Source: an uncultured Alphaproteobacteria bacterium
Lineage (GTDB): Bacteria > Pseudomonadota > Alphaproteobacteria > RF32 > CAG-239
Assembly (NCBI GenBank): GCA_910587405.1
Contig: CAJUKS010000005.1
Span: forward strand, 53,517 to 117,516
Reading direction: 5' to 3'
DNA: 64,000 nucleotides
In this document: positions 49,362 through 59,947 of the stretch, piece by piece
Position numbering within the stretch: the stretch's first letter is position 1
Layout: every line of letters begins with the position of its first letter
Notes under the pieces: model-generated
What the model saw: only the letters and a program-made list of their open reading frames with translations
Told to the model about the DNA's origin: nothing
Database searches by the model: none
Made by a program: the position numbers and the translations under genes

Positions 49362-49805
49362 ATGAAAAAAATTTTGCTTCCTCTTGCCGCAATAACTCTT
49401 CTGGCTTCTTGTTCCTCCTGGCGCGAAGGCGACGGCCAAATCGTCTACCACTGGGAACGTTACAACACCGGCGTCGAAAAATTTGCGCGCGACCATAACT
49501 ATTGTATGCATCAGGGCGAGGCATTTAAACTGCTTCCGCGTTTCAAAACTTTGTTTCACTCCATGTTTTATTCCGAAGAAGAAAAACTGTTTGTCCGTGC
49601 CGATTGGAATGCCGACCGCGGCATTTGGGCCACCTATGTCCCTTACACCGGTGCCCAGCCTCTGGTTGTCAACTATCTGCGTGACGACGCCGAAGTCGAT
49701 CCGGCCGACTACAGCAAATGCATGAGAGACAGAGGTTATACCATCCGCAACTACGACATCCCGGAAATCACCAACATCCGGCTGCACGGACGCCCCTCTA
49801 TCTGA
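49362..49805 (+). CDS. lipoprotein, 147 residues
   Basis: Signal peptide with lipobox LLASC (Cys17). Mature part has two more Cys (NYCMHQGEAF, SKCMRDRGYTI), the second in an ending typical of small lipoproteins with an 'xxCMxxRGY' motif (about 126-136). Function unknown. The ATG at 49362 lies 2 bp after the fzlA stop, so the two are co-expressed; the longer frame upstream lies inside fzlA. Confidence 0.75.
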   Translation: MKKILLPLAAITLLASCSSWREGDGQIVYHWERYNTGVEKFARDHNYCMHQGEAFKLLPRFKTLFHSMFYSEEEKLFVRADWNADRGIWATYVPYTGAQPLVVNYLRDDAEVDPADYSKCMRDRGYTIRNYDIPEITNIRLHGRPSI

Positions 49806-49807
49806 GT

Positions 49808-51205
49808 TCAATAACCGCCGCCGACCGCTTTATAAAAAGTAATCACGTTATGATAAATGCCGCCTTTCGATTCGGCGAGGTTGTTTTGTGCTTCCAGGAG
49901 ATTCTGTTCGGTCATCAGCAAATCGCTGAATTCGATCAGCCCTTCCTTATATTTGTCTTTCATCGAAACCAGCACTTTCTGCATACTGCGCACCGACCGT
50001 TGCAGTGACTGATAACGTTCATATTCCTTACGTACCGAAACAGTGGCGTTTTTTACTTCCTCGACCGCCGTCAGCAGCGTATTTTGATAAAGATAAACAT
50101 ATTCTTCCTTAACTTCTTTATTGAGTTTTACCTGATTGATCAAACGACCGAAATTAAACAGCGGCAAATTGACCCCGGGCGCAAAACCATAAGCCGCCGA
50201 CGAAGAAGAACCGATATCCGAAAACTTTCTGGCCTGCCAGCCCAACATGCCGCTGAGACTGACATTCGGAAACAATTCCGCCACCGCTTCTCCGATTGCG
50301 GCATTGCGGGCAATCAGAGCATTTTCGGCCATCCGCACGTCGGGACGATTGCGCACCGCATTCAGCGGATAATTATACAAGTTCTCCACTCTGAACACAA
50401 AAGGCTTTCCGATCAGACCACGACGGGGTCGTTCCAGTCCGGAAACGCTTCCCGGCAGTTCTCCGGTCAAAACGGCGAGCGCATTTTTATAGGCTTCTTC
50501 CTGTTGTTCCAGCGCCGGCAGCAGCGCTTTGGTCGTCTGGACCGCATATTCCGCCTGATTGAGAGCCGCGGTATCGGCTAAGCCGTTGTCATACTTTCCT
50601 TTCACCGTCTGATAAATCTCCTGCTGCAACCGCAGATTTTCTTTCGTAATCCGCAATTGTTCCTGCACCGTTCTCAAGCCGATATAGTCACTGCTCACCT
50701 CCGCGGTCATCGAGAGCATCACATTGATCAGATTGTCGGCGGCAGCGGCATAAAGTGCCCGCGACGCTTCGTTGAGCCGTCGTCCACCGCCCCAGATATC
50801 AATCTCCCACGAAGCGTCAAGCCCCGCTTTGTAATAATCTTCAACCAAACGCGGCGTATTCTGTCCTTCGGAAAGATAATTATAGTTATAACCGCCTTCG
50901 GCATTCAACTGCGGCACAAATTTGGCTTCGTTGATCATCATCGTATAACGTGCCTGCTTAAGTTTGTGCACCGCTGCTTTCACGGTCGGGCTTGAAGTTA
51001 TCGCTTTATTAACCAAACCGGTGAGCGTCTCATCGCCGAACTGTTCATACCAGCGTACCGAAACCGGAAACGTATCCGACTGCTGCAACGACAACGCCGC
51101 GGCCATTTGCTCTTGACCGTAAAATTCCGGCCGCGCATAATCCGGTCCTACCGTACAGGACATCGTAGCCAGCACAGAAGACAAAAACCATATTTTTCTA
51201 TTCAT
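49808..51205 (-). CDS. RND efflux outer-membrane channel, NodT/OprM lipoprotein
   Basis: About 465 residues from the ATG at 51205 (GGGAGG upstream). Lipobox TMSC, then the OMF lead sequence VGPDYARPE. Two repeats of the TolC-like fold: ITSSPTVKAAVHKLKQAR and RNRPDVRMAENALIARNAAIGE, each starting the alpha-helical tunnel. It completes the three-part pump with the RND and MFP genes and overlaps the RND gene by 8 bp. Confidence 0.93.
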   Translation of the reverse strand: MNRKIWFLSSVLATMSCTVGPDYARPEFYGQEQMAAALSLQQSDTFPVSVRWYEQFGDETLTGLVNKAITSSPTVKAAVHKLKQARYTMMINEAKFVPQLNAEGGYNYNYLSEGQNTPRLVEDYYKAGLDASWEIDIWGGGRRLNEASRALYAAAADNLINVMLSMTAEVSSDYIGLRTVQEQLRITKENLRLQQEIYQTVKGKYDNGLADTAALNQAEYAVQTTKALLPALEQQEEAYKNALAVLTGELPGSVSGLERPRRGLIGKPFVFRVENLYNYPLNAVRNRPDVRMAENALIARNAAIGEAVAELFPNVSLSGMLGWQARKFSDIGSSSSAAYGFAPGVNLPLFNFGRLINQVKLNKEVKEEYVYLYQNTLLTAVEEVKNATVSVRKEYERYQSLQRSVRSMQKVLVSMKDKYKEGLIEFSDLLMTEQNLLEAQNNLAESKGGIYHNVITFYKAVGGGY

Positions 51206-54200
51206 TTTTCCCTCCCTGCCCGTCATCAAGGGTAATCCCGTCCGCCAACTTCGGATCCGGTTTAAACTTATAGCCGCCGGACCATTCCTTAATTTGTTCA
51301 AACAAAGCAAAATATGCCGGAATAAAAATGATACCGATTACGGTTGCCGCAATCATGCCGTAAAAGACCGAAGTTCCGATCGCAATCTGACTTGAAGCGC
51401 CGGCACCTTTGGCAATAATCATCGGAAACACGCCCAAAATAAACGTGAGCGCGGTCATCAATACCGCCCGAAAACGTTCCGATGCCCCTTTGACCGACGC
51501 TTCAAGAATACTGGCGCCGTCTTCCCGATAAGCTTTGGTAAATTCCACAATCAAAATCGCGTTTTTAGCCGCCAGACCGATCAGCATGACCAAACCGAGC
51601 TGAGCGTAAATACTCAGCGGCTGTCCCATCAAATGCAATCCGGCCAACGCGCCCAAAATAGCAAAGATTGTCGAAAACATGACCGAAAAAGCCAGCATCC
51701 AGCTTTCGTAAAGCGCCACCAAAAACAAATAACAAAAAACCAGTGCCAGCATAATCAGAAAAATCACCAGCCCCGAGGCCTCCACTTCCTGCAGACTCAA
51801 TCCGGTCCACGCAATCGTATACTCGGTGGGCGAAAGCGTTTCCCGCGCCGTTTTCTCAACGGCGGCAATCGCGGTTCCGGTACTGGTGCCCTTGGCCGCT
51901 TCGGCGGTTACCGACGCATCGGTATACTGGTTATAACGTTTAATAATCTTGGGCATCATGACCGTCCGCACATCGGCAAAACTGCCGATACGTATCATCT
52001 GCCCGCTGCCCGAACGCACATACATGTTTTTCACATCTTCGATCTTGCCGCGATACGTATAATCGGCCTGAATGATCACTTTGTTCACCTGCCCGGTCAA
52101 CGTAATATTGTTGACATAGCGCGAACCGAGATTGTTTTGCAGGGTAGCAAACAATTCGGCCACCTGAATCCCGTAAGCTTCAAGTTTAGTTCGGTCAATG
52201 TCCAAATAAAGATGCGGCGCATCGGCGGTATAAACGCTGAAAGCATAAGCCAGCGAAGGATCACTGTTCAGTTTGCCCAAAAACTGCTGCAAATGCTCAA
52301 ACATCTGGTTAGAACCGATCTCCTGGTTAACCGCCAGAAATTCCAACGACAAACCGCTGCTGTTACCGATTCCCGGAATGGCCGGCGGTGCAAAGAAATT
52401 AAGGCTGACATCATTGCGCCCGGCGAATTTTCTCGTCAATTCCGCCGTGATCGATTCAATCGACAACTGCGGCGAAGTTCGCTGTGCCCACGGCTTGAGA
52501 CCGATAACCCCCATCGCGACGTTTTCCCCGGCACCGCCCAACAGGCTGTACCCGGCCACGCTGATGAAATACTGCACGCCGTCAACCTTCATTGCCCCGT
52601 CGGCAATTTGCGCCAGCACCCGGTTGGTCTGGTTGATGCTTGCGGTATCGGGCAATTGCAGGTTGGCAAAAACAATCCCCTGATCTTCTTCGGGCAAAAA
52701 AGAGGTCGGCGTCAGCTTAAACCCGACGGCCAGCACCGCAATCGTTATCGCGGTCACAACGACGGTTACCATGAGCTTGGAAGAAAAATACTTAACCGCA
52801 CCCAAATATTTTTCCTTGCCGCGATCAATAACGTCGTCAAACCATTTGAAAAAACCGCGCGGCTGTTCCTGCTCGTCGCCGCGCAGAAAAATAGCGCACA
52901 ACGAGGGGCTGAGCGTCAGCGCATTAAACGCCGAAAACACGATCGAGGTGGCAATCGTTACCGCAAACTGCTGATAAATCTTACCGGTAATCCCGGCCAT
53001 CAGGCCGACCGGCACAAAAATCGACAACAAAACAAAAGTGGTGGCAATGATGGCGCTGCCGATCTGCTGCATCGCCTTGATCGCGGCGCTGTGAGAGTCC
53101 ATTTTTTCATATACCATCAAATACTGTACCCGTTCCACCACGATGATCGCATCGTCAACCACTAGCCCGATCGCCAAAATCATCGCAAACAAAGTTAAGA
53201 TGTTGATGTCAAACCCCAAAGCATAAATCACCGCAAAAGTCGCGATCAGCGAGACCGGAATCGTAATCAGCGGAATCAGCGTCGTTTTGGCTTTTTGCAA
53301 AAAGATGTAAGTGACCAGCACCACCAGAGCAAAAGTAATGATCAGGGTTTCGATAATTCCGGCAATCGAAGAACGAACATATAAGGTCGAATCATAAGCC
53401 ACCTTCAACTCCATATCATCGCCAAATGTCTTTTGCAGCGCCGTAATTTCTTTGCCGACGTTATTCATAATGTCCAACGAATTTGAACCCGGCGTTTGAC
53501 TCAAAGCCATAATCACCGCCGGCGCATTGTCAAACTTAGCGTTCATCGCGTAGGTGTCGGCGCCGAGTTCAATCCGGGAGACGTCCTTCAAGCGGACTAT
53601 GCCGCCGTTTTCAGAAGTGGCGACCACGATATTGTTAAAATCGTCGACCGTATTAAGCAAACCTTCGGCGGTCAGCGACAATACGAGGTTGGTTCCCTGC
53701 GGGCTGGGCGCAGTGCCGATGCCGCCGACCGAGGCCTGAACATTCTGGCTTTTGATGATATTGACAATATCCGAACTGTTGAGTCCGAGCGACGAGATCT
53801 TTTCGGCATTGAGCCAGATCCGCATGCTGTACTGCGGACCGAAGATCTGCACATTGCCGATCCCGTTCACCCGTGACAACGGATTTTTCAAATAAGCGTA
53901 GGCATAGTTGCTTAAATACAAATCGTCATAAGTGTTTTGCGGCGACCGCAACGCCAACAGCGCCAGCATATTCGACATCTCGGTCGTAACTTCCAGCCCT
54001 TCCTGCTGTACGATATCCGGCAATTGCGACATCACCTGCTGGATTCGGTTCTGTACTTTAACCTGCGCAATATCGGGATCGGTGCCGATGTTGAAAGTGA
54101 TTGTCAATTTGTAACTGCCGTCGTCATTGGAGCTGGAAGTCATATACAGCATATTCTCTACCCCGTTGATCTGGTTTTCGATCGGCACCGCCACCGTATC

Positions 54201-54377
54201 GACCACCACTTGAGCGCCGGCGCCCGGATACGACGTGCTGACGACGATTTGCGGCGGCGTAATCTGCGGATACTGGGAAACCGGCAACACCGCAATCGCC
54301 AGTATGCCGAGCAAAACCATGATAATCGAAACCACGCCGGCAAAACGCGGCCGGTCAATAAAATACTCCGAAAACAT
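51198..54377 (-). CDS. RND multidrug efflux pump, AcrB/MexB type
   Basis: 1059 residues, full length. Proton-driven pump. FIDRPRFAGVVSIIMVLLG is the N-terminal signature; the proton-relay Asp pair is in LVVDDAIIVVERV (TM4) and the Lys in LAAKNAILIVEF (TM10). Porter-domain repeats and the hydrophobic-and-amphiphilic drug type (HAE-1) are clear. Its ATG shares one base with the MFP stop. Substrates cannot be told from sequence. Confidence 0.97.
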   Translation of the reverse strand: MFSEYFIDRPRFAGVVSIIMVLLGILAIAVLPVSQYPQITPPQIVVSTSYPGAGAQVVVDTVAVPIENQINGVENMLYMTSSSNDDGSYKLTITFNIGTDPDIAQVKVQNRIQQVMSQLPDIVQQEGLEVTTEMSNMLALLALRSPQNTYDDLYLSNYAYAYLKNPLSRVNGIGNVQIFGPQYSMRIWLNAEKISSLGLNSSDIVNIIKSQNVQASVGGIGTAPSPQGTNLVLSLTAEGLLNTVDDFNNIVVATSENGGIVRLKDVSRIELGADTYAMNAKFDNAPAVIMALSQTPGSNSLDIMNNVGKEITALQKTFGDDMELKVAYDSTLYVRSSIAGIIETLIITFALVVLVTYIFLQKAKTTLIPLITIPVSLIATFAVIYALGFDINILTLFAMILAIGLVVDDAIIVVERVQYLMVYEKMDSHSAAIKAMQQIGSAIIATTFVLLSIFVPVGLMAGITGKIYQQFAVTIATSIVFSAFNALTLSPSLCAIFLRGDEQEQPRGFFKWFDDVIDRGKEKYLGAVKYFSSKLMVTVVVTAITIAVLAVGFKLTPTSFLPEEDQGIVFANLQLPDTASINQTNRVLAQIADGAMKVDGVQYFISVAGYSLLGGAGENVAMGVIGLKPWAQRTSPQLSIESITAELTRKFAGRNDVSLNFFAPPAIPGIGNSSGLSLEFLAVNQEIGSNQMFEHLQQFLGKLNSDPSLAYAFSVYTADAPHLYLDIDRTKLEAYGIQVAELFATLQNNLGSRYVNNITLTGQVNKVIIQADYTYRGKIEDVKNMYVRSGSGQMIRIGSFADVRTVMMPKIIKRYNQYTDASVTAEAAKGTSTGTAIAAVEKTARETLSPTEYTIAWTGLSLQEVEASGLVIFLIMLALVFCYLFLVALYESWMLAFSVMFSTIFAILGALAGLHLMGQPLSIYAQLGLVMLIGLAAKNAILIVEFTKAYREDGASILEASVKGASERFRAVLMTALTFILGVFPMIIAKGAGASSQIAIGTSVFYGMIAATVIGIIFIPAYFALFEQIKEWSGGYKFKPDPKLADGITLDDGQGGKNE

Positions 54378-55525
54378 CAGTTTTTCTCCTCTGCCGCAGC
54401 GGCGCTTTTCAACGTGATTTTAAATTTTCCGGCTTCGTCTTGCGAGTTCATGCGGTCAAGAACAATATTGTCTCCCGGCTTAAACGTATTTTTCAAAACA
54501 TAGTTGTTATTTCCGTATTCGCTTAAGATTTCTGCCTTTACCTTACTGATGCGGTCACCGTCCGCCACATACACATAATTGCCGTCCGGTTCAAGGTAAA
54601 CCAGATTTTTGCGCACCACGATTCCGCGATATTTCTTCTCAACCAACACATCAACGTAAGCGTTGGCCACCAGCAGCTTGTCGGGGTTGGCAAAATCGGC
54701 GTAAACCGCTATTGAATTGGTCGCCCGGTCGATCTGATTGTCGGCATAGCGAAATTCTCCCGCCTGCGGATAAATCTTTCCGTCCGCCAGCTTCAGCCGA
54801 ATATTTTCGCCTTCAAACATTTCGGCGCGTCCGGCTTCGTCCAGATAATCCTTATCGGTAATCGAAAACACCACCCGGATCGGATTATACTGAATTACCG
54901 ACAACAAAACGCTTTGCGGCGAAACGTAATCCCCGACCGAAAGCGCCACGTCTCCGACCACACCGTCAATCGTCGCCTTCACAATCGTATAATTGTAATT
55001 GACTTCGGCCTGCATACGGGACGCTTCGGCCTGAGACAAAGCGGCCTGCGCCGATAAGTAAGAAGCTTTGGCATTGTCGATTTCGGTCTTGGAAACCGCC
55101 CGCGTTCCCGCTTTTTGTATCCTCTGGTAATAAACGTCGCTGTTATTGTAGGTTGCCTGAGCCTGAGCCACCGACGCCGACGCCGCATCCAACTGCGCTT
55201 TGTACTCGGCCTGATTGATAACCAGCAAAACGTCGCCCGACTTCACCTCCGAACCGCCTTTGACCCTGATATCGTCAATAAAACCGCTGATATACGGCCG
55301 CACGCTGACATCGTTTATCGGCGTCACATAACCGATATAGCCCTTGTCGACCGTCACTTCTCGTTCGGCCAACGGGGCGGCGGAAATGGTCCGTTCCGAA
55401 GCCTCCGGTTGCGGTTCGGGCGTTTTTTGATAATGATGCCATCCCCAATATCCGATCACGATCAGTACTGCAAAAAGTAAAACAGAGAACCAGCTGGTAT
55501 CTTTTTTTCCACCGTTTTCGTTCAT
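54377..55525 (-). CDS. RND efflux periplasmic adaptor (MFP, AcrA/MexE-like)
   Basis: 382 residues from the ATG at 55525, 9 bases after GAAGGA; another ATG at 55534 touches that ribosome site. A single N-terminal membrane helix (about 13-30) is without a lipobox. Barrel-sandwich: GYIGYVTPINDVSVRP and GGSEVKSGDVLL; alpha-hairpin 110-190; beta-barrel GVVGDVALSVGDYVSPQ. First gene of the efflux operon. No TetR or LysR regulator is adjacent, so control is unclear. Confidence 0.95.
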   Translation of the reverse strand: MNENGGKKDTSWFSVLLFAVLIVIGYWGWHHYQKTPEPQPEASERTISAAPLAEREVTVDKGYIGYVTPINDVSVRPYISGFIDDIRVKGGSEVKSGDVLLVINQAEYKAQLDAASASVAQAQATYNNSDVYYQRIQKAGTRAVSKTEIDNAKASYLSAQAALSQAEASRMQAEVNYNYTIVKATIDGVVGDVALSVGDYVSPQSVLLSVIQYNPIRVVFSITDKDYLDEAGRAEMFEGENIRLKLADGKIYPQAGEFRYADNQIDRATNSIAVYADFANPDKLLVANAYVDVLVEKKYRGIVVRKNLVYLEPDGNYVYVADGDRISKVKAEILSEYGNNNYVLKNTFKPGDNIVLDRMNSQDEAGKFKITLKSAAAAEEKN

Positions 55526-55688
55526 CAGACGCATTCCTTCAATTTGCTAATTTATAACTAAAATATAAATAATGAAGGCAAATGCTAATTCAAGACGCTT
55601 GCGCTCAAAAATATCCCCGCATTTTAATTAATTTTTTATATATTTTCTCTATTTTATAAGAAAAACTCTTTTTCATGGAAAAGTATCG

Positions 55689-56738
<1,050 letters not shown>

Positions 56739-56751
56739 CCGGAGAACGCCC

Positions 56752-57882
56752 TTGCTGATTTTTTCGCATAATAACCGCAGCCTTCTTGCCAACTGGTGGT
56801 GGACCGTTGACAAAGTCCTGCTGGTTTGTATCAGCATTTTGATTGTTCTCGGCATTTTGCTTACCTTTTCCGCCAGTCCGGCCGTGGCTACCCGCATCGG
56901 ATTCGGCAGTTATCACTTCATTAAGCGGCATCTGTTTTTTGCACCGCTTGCCTATATGGTGATGATTGCCCTTTCGATGCAAAAGCTCAAATTTATCCGC
57001 CGCGCTTCGTTGTTGGGCTATCTGGCAGCAATCGGTTTGGTTATTCTCACCTTTTTCTTCGGCGAAGCCAACAAAGGTGCTTCCCGCTGGTTAATGATTC
57101 TGGGTTTTTCGATTCAGCCGTCCGAATTTGTCAAACCGTTTTTCATCGTCACTGCCGCCTGGCTTTTTGACGGTCAGAAGCAGCACCCCGAATTTCCCGG
57201 CAATCTCCTCTCGACCGGATTATTTCTGTTCACGGCCTTATTGATCGTCCGCCAGCCCGACATCGGCATGACGATGGTGATCACCGCCGTTTGGCTGTTC
57301 CAGTTTTTCCTGAGCGGCATGCCGATTTTGCTGCTCGGCGCCGCCGGATTACTCGGTCTGGGCGCCGTCATATCGGCTTATTTTATTTTTCCGCATTTCC
57401 AAATCCGTATTCATCAGTTCCTCGCTTCAGGCGGCGAATTGAGCTATCAGGTCAAAAAATCGCTCGAAGCTTTTCAAAGCGGCAGCCTGTTCGGACGCGG
57501 TCCCGGCGAGGGAATCGTTCGCTCTGCCATCCCCGATGCCCATACCGACTTCATTTATGCGGTCGCTGCCGAAGAATACGGCGTTTTCCTGTGCCTGAGC
57601 ATTATTGCCCTCTATACCGTAATTGTGATTCGAACCATGATTATCTCCTGCAAAGACAATAACTTGTTTATTATCTTATCTGCTTCTGGACTGGCTGCTT
57701 CTTTCGGATTACAATCCATTATCAATATGGCTTCAACCCTGCACCTGATGCCGACCAAAGGAATGACGCTGCCCTTTATTTCCTACGGAGGTTCTTCGAT
57801 TATTGCCACCGCCGTCGGTATGGGCATGCTGCTTGCCATTACTCGTAAAAACGTTCATGCGGAGGATAAAGATGACATCTAA
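56752..57882 (+). CDS. ftsW: FtsW, SEDS peptidoglycan polymerase
   Basis: 376 residues from a TTG at 56752, chosen because GGAGA stands 6 bases before it and mraY stops at 56738; the longer frame starts inside mraY. Ten TM helices; RRASLLGYLAAIG, PSEFVKPFFI and GRGPGEGIVRSAIPDAHTDF (cited as GRGPGEG and PDAHTDFIYAVAAEE) are SEDS signatures. Divisome glycosyltransferase acting with a class B PBP. murD, usually between mraY and ftsW, is absent. Confidence 0.95.
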   Translation: MLIFSHNNRSLLANWWWTVDKVLLVCISILIVLGILLTFSASPAVATRIGFGSYHFIKRHLFFAPLAYMVMIALSMQKLKFIRRASLLGYLAAIGLVILTFFFGEANKGASRWLMILGFSIQPSEFVKPFFIVTAAWLFDGQKQHPEFPGNLLSTGLFLFTALLIVRQPDIGMTMVITAVWLFQFFLSGMPILLLGAAGLLGLGAVISAYFIFPHFQIRIHQFLASGGELSYQVKKSLEAFQSGSLFGRGPGEGIVRSAIPDAHTDFIYAVAAEEYGVFLCLSIIALYTVIVIRTMIISCKDNNLFIILSASGLAASFGLQSIINMASTLHLMPTKGMTLPFISYGGSSIIATAVGMGMLLAITRKNVHAEDKDDI

Positions 57883-59011
57883 ACACAAAAGCAAACAAAA
57901 ACCGCTGATCATTCTCACCGCCGGCGGTACCGGAGGACATGTTTATCCTGCCGAAGCTCTGGCCGAAGAACTTACCCGCCGCAAATATCGGCTGATGCTG
58001 GTCACAGATCGGCGCGGACGCAACAATTACCGCGGCCGTTTGGGCGAAATCCCCAACCACGCAGTCTGGGCCGGCGCCTTAATGGGCAAATCCAAATGGT
58101 TTAAAATCAAAAGCCTGTTCAAAACCGCGGTCGGCGTTTTGCAGTCGATGTGGATCATTCTCAAAAACAGGCCCGCTTGCGTCGTCGGTTTCGGCGGATA
58201 TGCCTCCTTTCCCTGCTCCATGGCAGCTATTTTGCTCGGCACCGATTTGATTGTTCACGAACAAAATTCGGTTATGAGCCGCACCAACCGTTTTCTGGGA
58301 CGCTATGCGACCGTGGTGGCCTCCAGCTTCAAAAAAACCAAATATGCCCCCGGCGGCCGCAAAACCGTCCTGACCGGCATGCCGGTCCGCAAAGCCATCA
58401 GCGAACTCTACACCGCTCCTTACCCCAAGGTCGGCAAAACGCTGCCGTTCCATATCCTGGTTCTCGGCGGCTCCCAGGGCGCCAAAATTTTTTCCGAAGT
58501 TATTCCGCAAGCCGTCAAAAACCTTGAGGCCAAACAACAAAAAAGAATTGTCATGGTTCAACAATGCCGGCGCGAAGACCTCGACGAAGTCAGCCACGCC
58601 TATCAAGATGCCAAATGTTCGCTGACACTCTCCCATTTCTTTGACAATATGCCGGAACTGTACGCTCAAACTCACCTCATCATTTCGCGTTCCGGCGCCT
58701 CGTCGGTATGTGAAATCGCCGCTGCCGGCGTGCCTTCGTTACTGGTACCGCTGCCCACCGCCGCCGATGACCACCAAACTTCAAACGCCGCCGAGTTCAA
58801 ATCAACTCACAGCGGATTTGTCGTCGCGCAGAAAGATTTCACCCCGACGTCTCTCACCGCGATTTTAAATGACGTGATGCAAAATCCGCAGCTGCTTAAA
58901 ACAATGTCGGAAAACACGAAGAAATTTGCAATTACCGACGCCGCCGTCCGATTGGCCAACCTGATCGAAAACAAAATTGCCGCTTTGGGCAAAAAAACGG
59001 CGGAGAAATAA
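57872..59011 (+). CDS. murG: MurG, UDP-GlcNAc:lipid I GlcNAc transferase
   Basis: 379 residues from the ATG at 57872 (GGAGG upstream), overlapping ftsW by 11 bp. Makes lipid II. TAGGTGGHVYPAEAL is the N-terminal G-loop; GFGGYASFP, HEQNSVMSRTNRFL and RSGASSVCEIAAAGVPS bind lipid I and UDP-GlcNAc; PTAADDHQTSNA follows. Two Rossmann domains of normal length. murC, normally next, is missing. Confidence 0.97.
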   Translation: MTSKHKSKQKPLIILTAGGTGGHVYPAEALAEELTRRKYRLMLVTDRRGRNNYRGRLGEIPNHAVWAGALMGKSKWFKIKSLFKTAVGVLQSMWIILKNRPACVVGFGGYASFPCSMAAILLGTDLIVHEQNSVMSRTNRFLGRYATVVASSFKKTKYAPGGRKTVLTGMPVRKAISELYTAPYPKVGKTLPFHILVLGGSQGAKIFSEVIPQAVKNLEAKQQKRIVMVQQCRREDLDEVSHAYQDAKCSLTLSHFFDNMPELYAQTHLIISRSGASSVCEIAAAGVPSLLVPLPTAADDHQTSNAAEFKSTHSGFVVAQKDFTPTSLTAILNDVMQNPQLLKTMSENTKKFAITDAAVRLANLIENKIAALGKKTAEK

Positions 59012-59012
59012 C

Positions 59013-59945
59013 ATGTTCCGATTTCGTCTCAAATTTCTCAACCGTGATCCGCTGGTCAACATGCTGCCGGAAGTACGCGGCCGCTATCTTCGCAATATCA
59101 GTCTTTCCCGCCATACATGGTTTGGAGTCGGCGGCGAAGCGGAAATCATGTACATTCCCGAAGATGCCGACGATCTGATCCACTTTCTGCGCCATAAACC
59201 GCGCAATGTTCCGGTCTGCCTGATCGGCGGCGGTTCCAACCTGTTGGTTCGCGACGGCGGTGTTCCCGGCGTCGTTATCAAACTTGACCATCCCAGCTTC
59301 AAAAAAGTGACGATAGGAGACGGCGTCATCACCTGCGGTGCCGGTTTCCGCAACGCCGACTTGAAAAAATATTTGCTGAAACACCAACTGGGCGGGCTGG
59401 AATTTCTCTGTTCCATTCCCGGAGTCATCGGCGGGTCGGTCAAGACCAACGCCGGCTGTTTCGGCCGCGAAGTCAAAGACGTGATGCAAAGCGCCCAGAT
59501 CGTCAACGGCGAAGGCAAAATAAAAACCGTCGATGCGACAGACCTTGGATTATCGTATCGCAACAGCCTGTTTCCCGACGATTGGATTATCCTTTCGATC
59601 ACTTTTAAAACCGAAGCTTCCTCTGCCGAAGAAATCAACCGAATTCTCGAACAACATAAAAATTATCGTAAAGCACACCAGCCGTATAATCAGAAAACGG
59701 CCGGTTCCACTTTTAAAAATCCCGAAGGCCTGCGCGCATGGGAATTGATAAAGAAGTCGGGTTGTGCCGATCTCCGGGTCGGCGGCGCCAAAGTTTCCGA
59801 AAAGCATTGCAACTTTCTGATCAATACCGGCTCTGCCACCGCCAAAGACATTGAAACACTGGGAGAAATGATTATTCAAAAAGTAAAACAGGAAACCTGT
59901 ATCACCCTGGAATGGGAAATTAAACGACTGGGAATTGAAAAATAG
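59013..59945 (+). CDS. murB: UDP-N-acetylenolpyruvoylglucosamine reductase
   Basis: 310 residues from the ATG at 59013, one base after the murG stop. FAD/NADPH enzyme making UDP-MurNAc. FAD sites: GGGSNLLVRDGG and SIPGVIGGSVKTNAGCFG (cited in parts), SYRNS with the FAD-contact Arg, AGSTFKNP with the active-site Ser, and SEKHCNFLIN near the end. Type I/II cannot be sorted surely by eye. With mraY and murG it remains in the cluster while the ligases do not. Confidence 0.95.
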   Translation: MFRFRLKFLNRDPLVNMLPEVRGRYLRNISLSRHTWFGVGGEAEIMYIPEDADDLIHFLRHKPRNVPVCLIGGGSNLLVRDGGVPGVVIKLDHPSFKKVTIGDGVITCGAGFRNADLKKYLLKHQLGGLEFLCSIPGVIGGSVKTNAGCFGREVKDVMQSAQIVNGEGKIKTVDATDLGLSYRNSLFPDDWIILSITFKTEASSAEEINRILEQHKNYRKAHQPYNQKTAGSTFKNPEGLRAWELIKKSGCADLRVGGAKVSEKHCNFLINTGSATAKDIETLGEMIIQKVKQETCITLEWEIKRLGIEK

Positions 59946-59947
59946 CC

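Noticed and set aside
51633..53165. 510-codon frame on the plus strand
   Set aside because: Antisense shadow of the RND pump gene, rich in Arg/His/Gln and without any domain; the pump is certain on the other strand.
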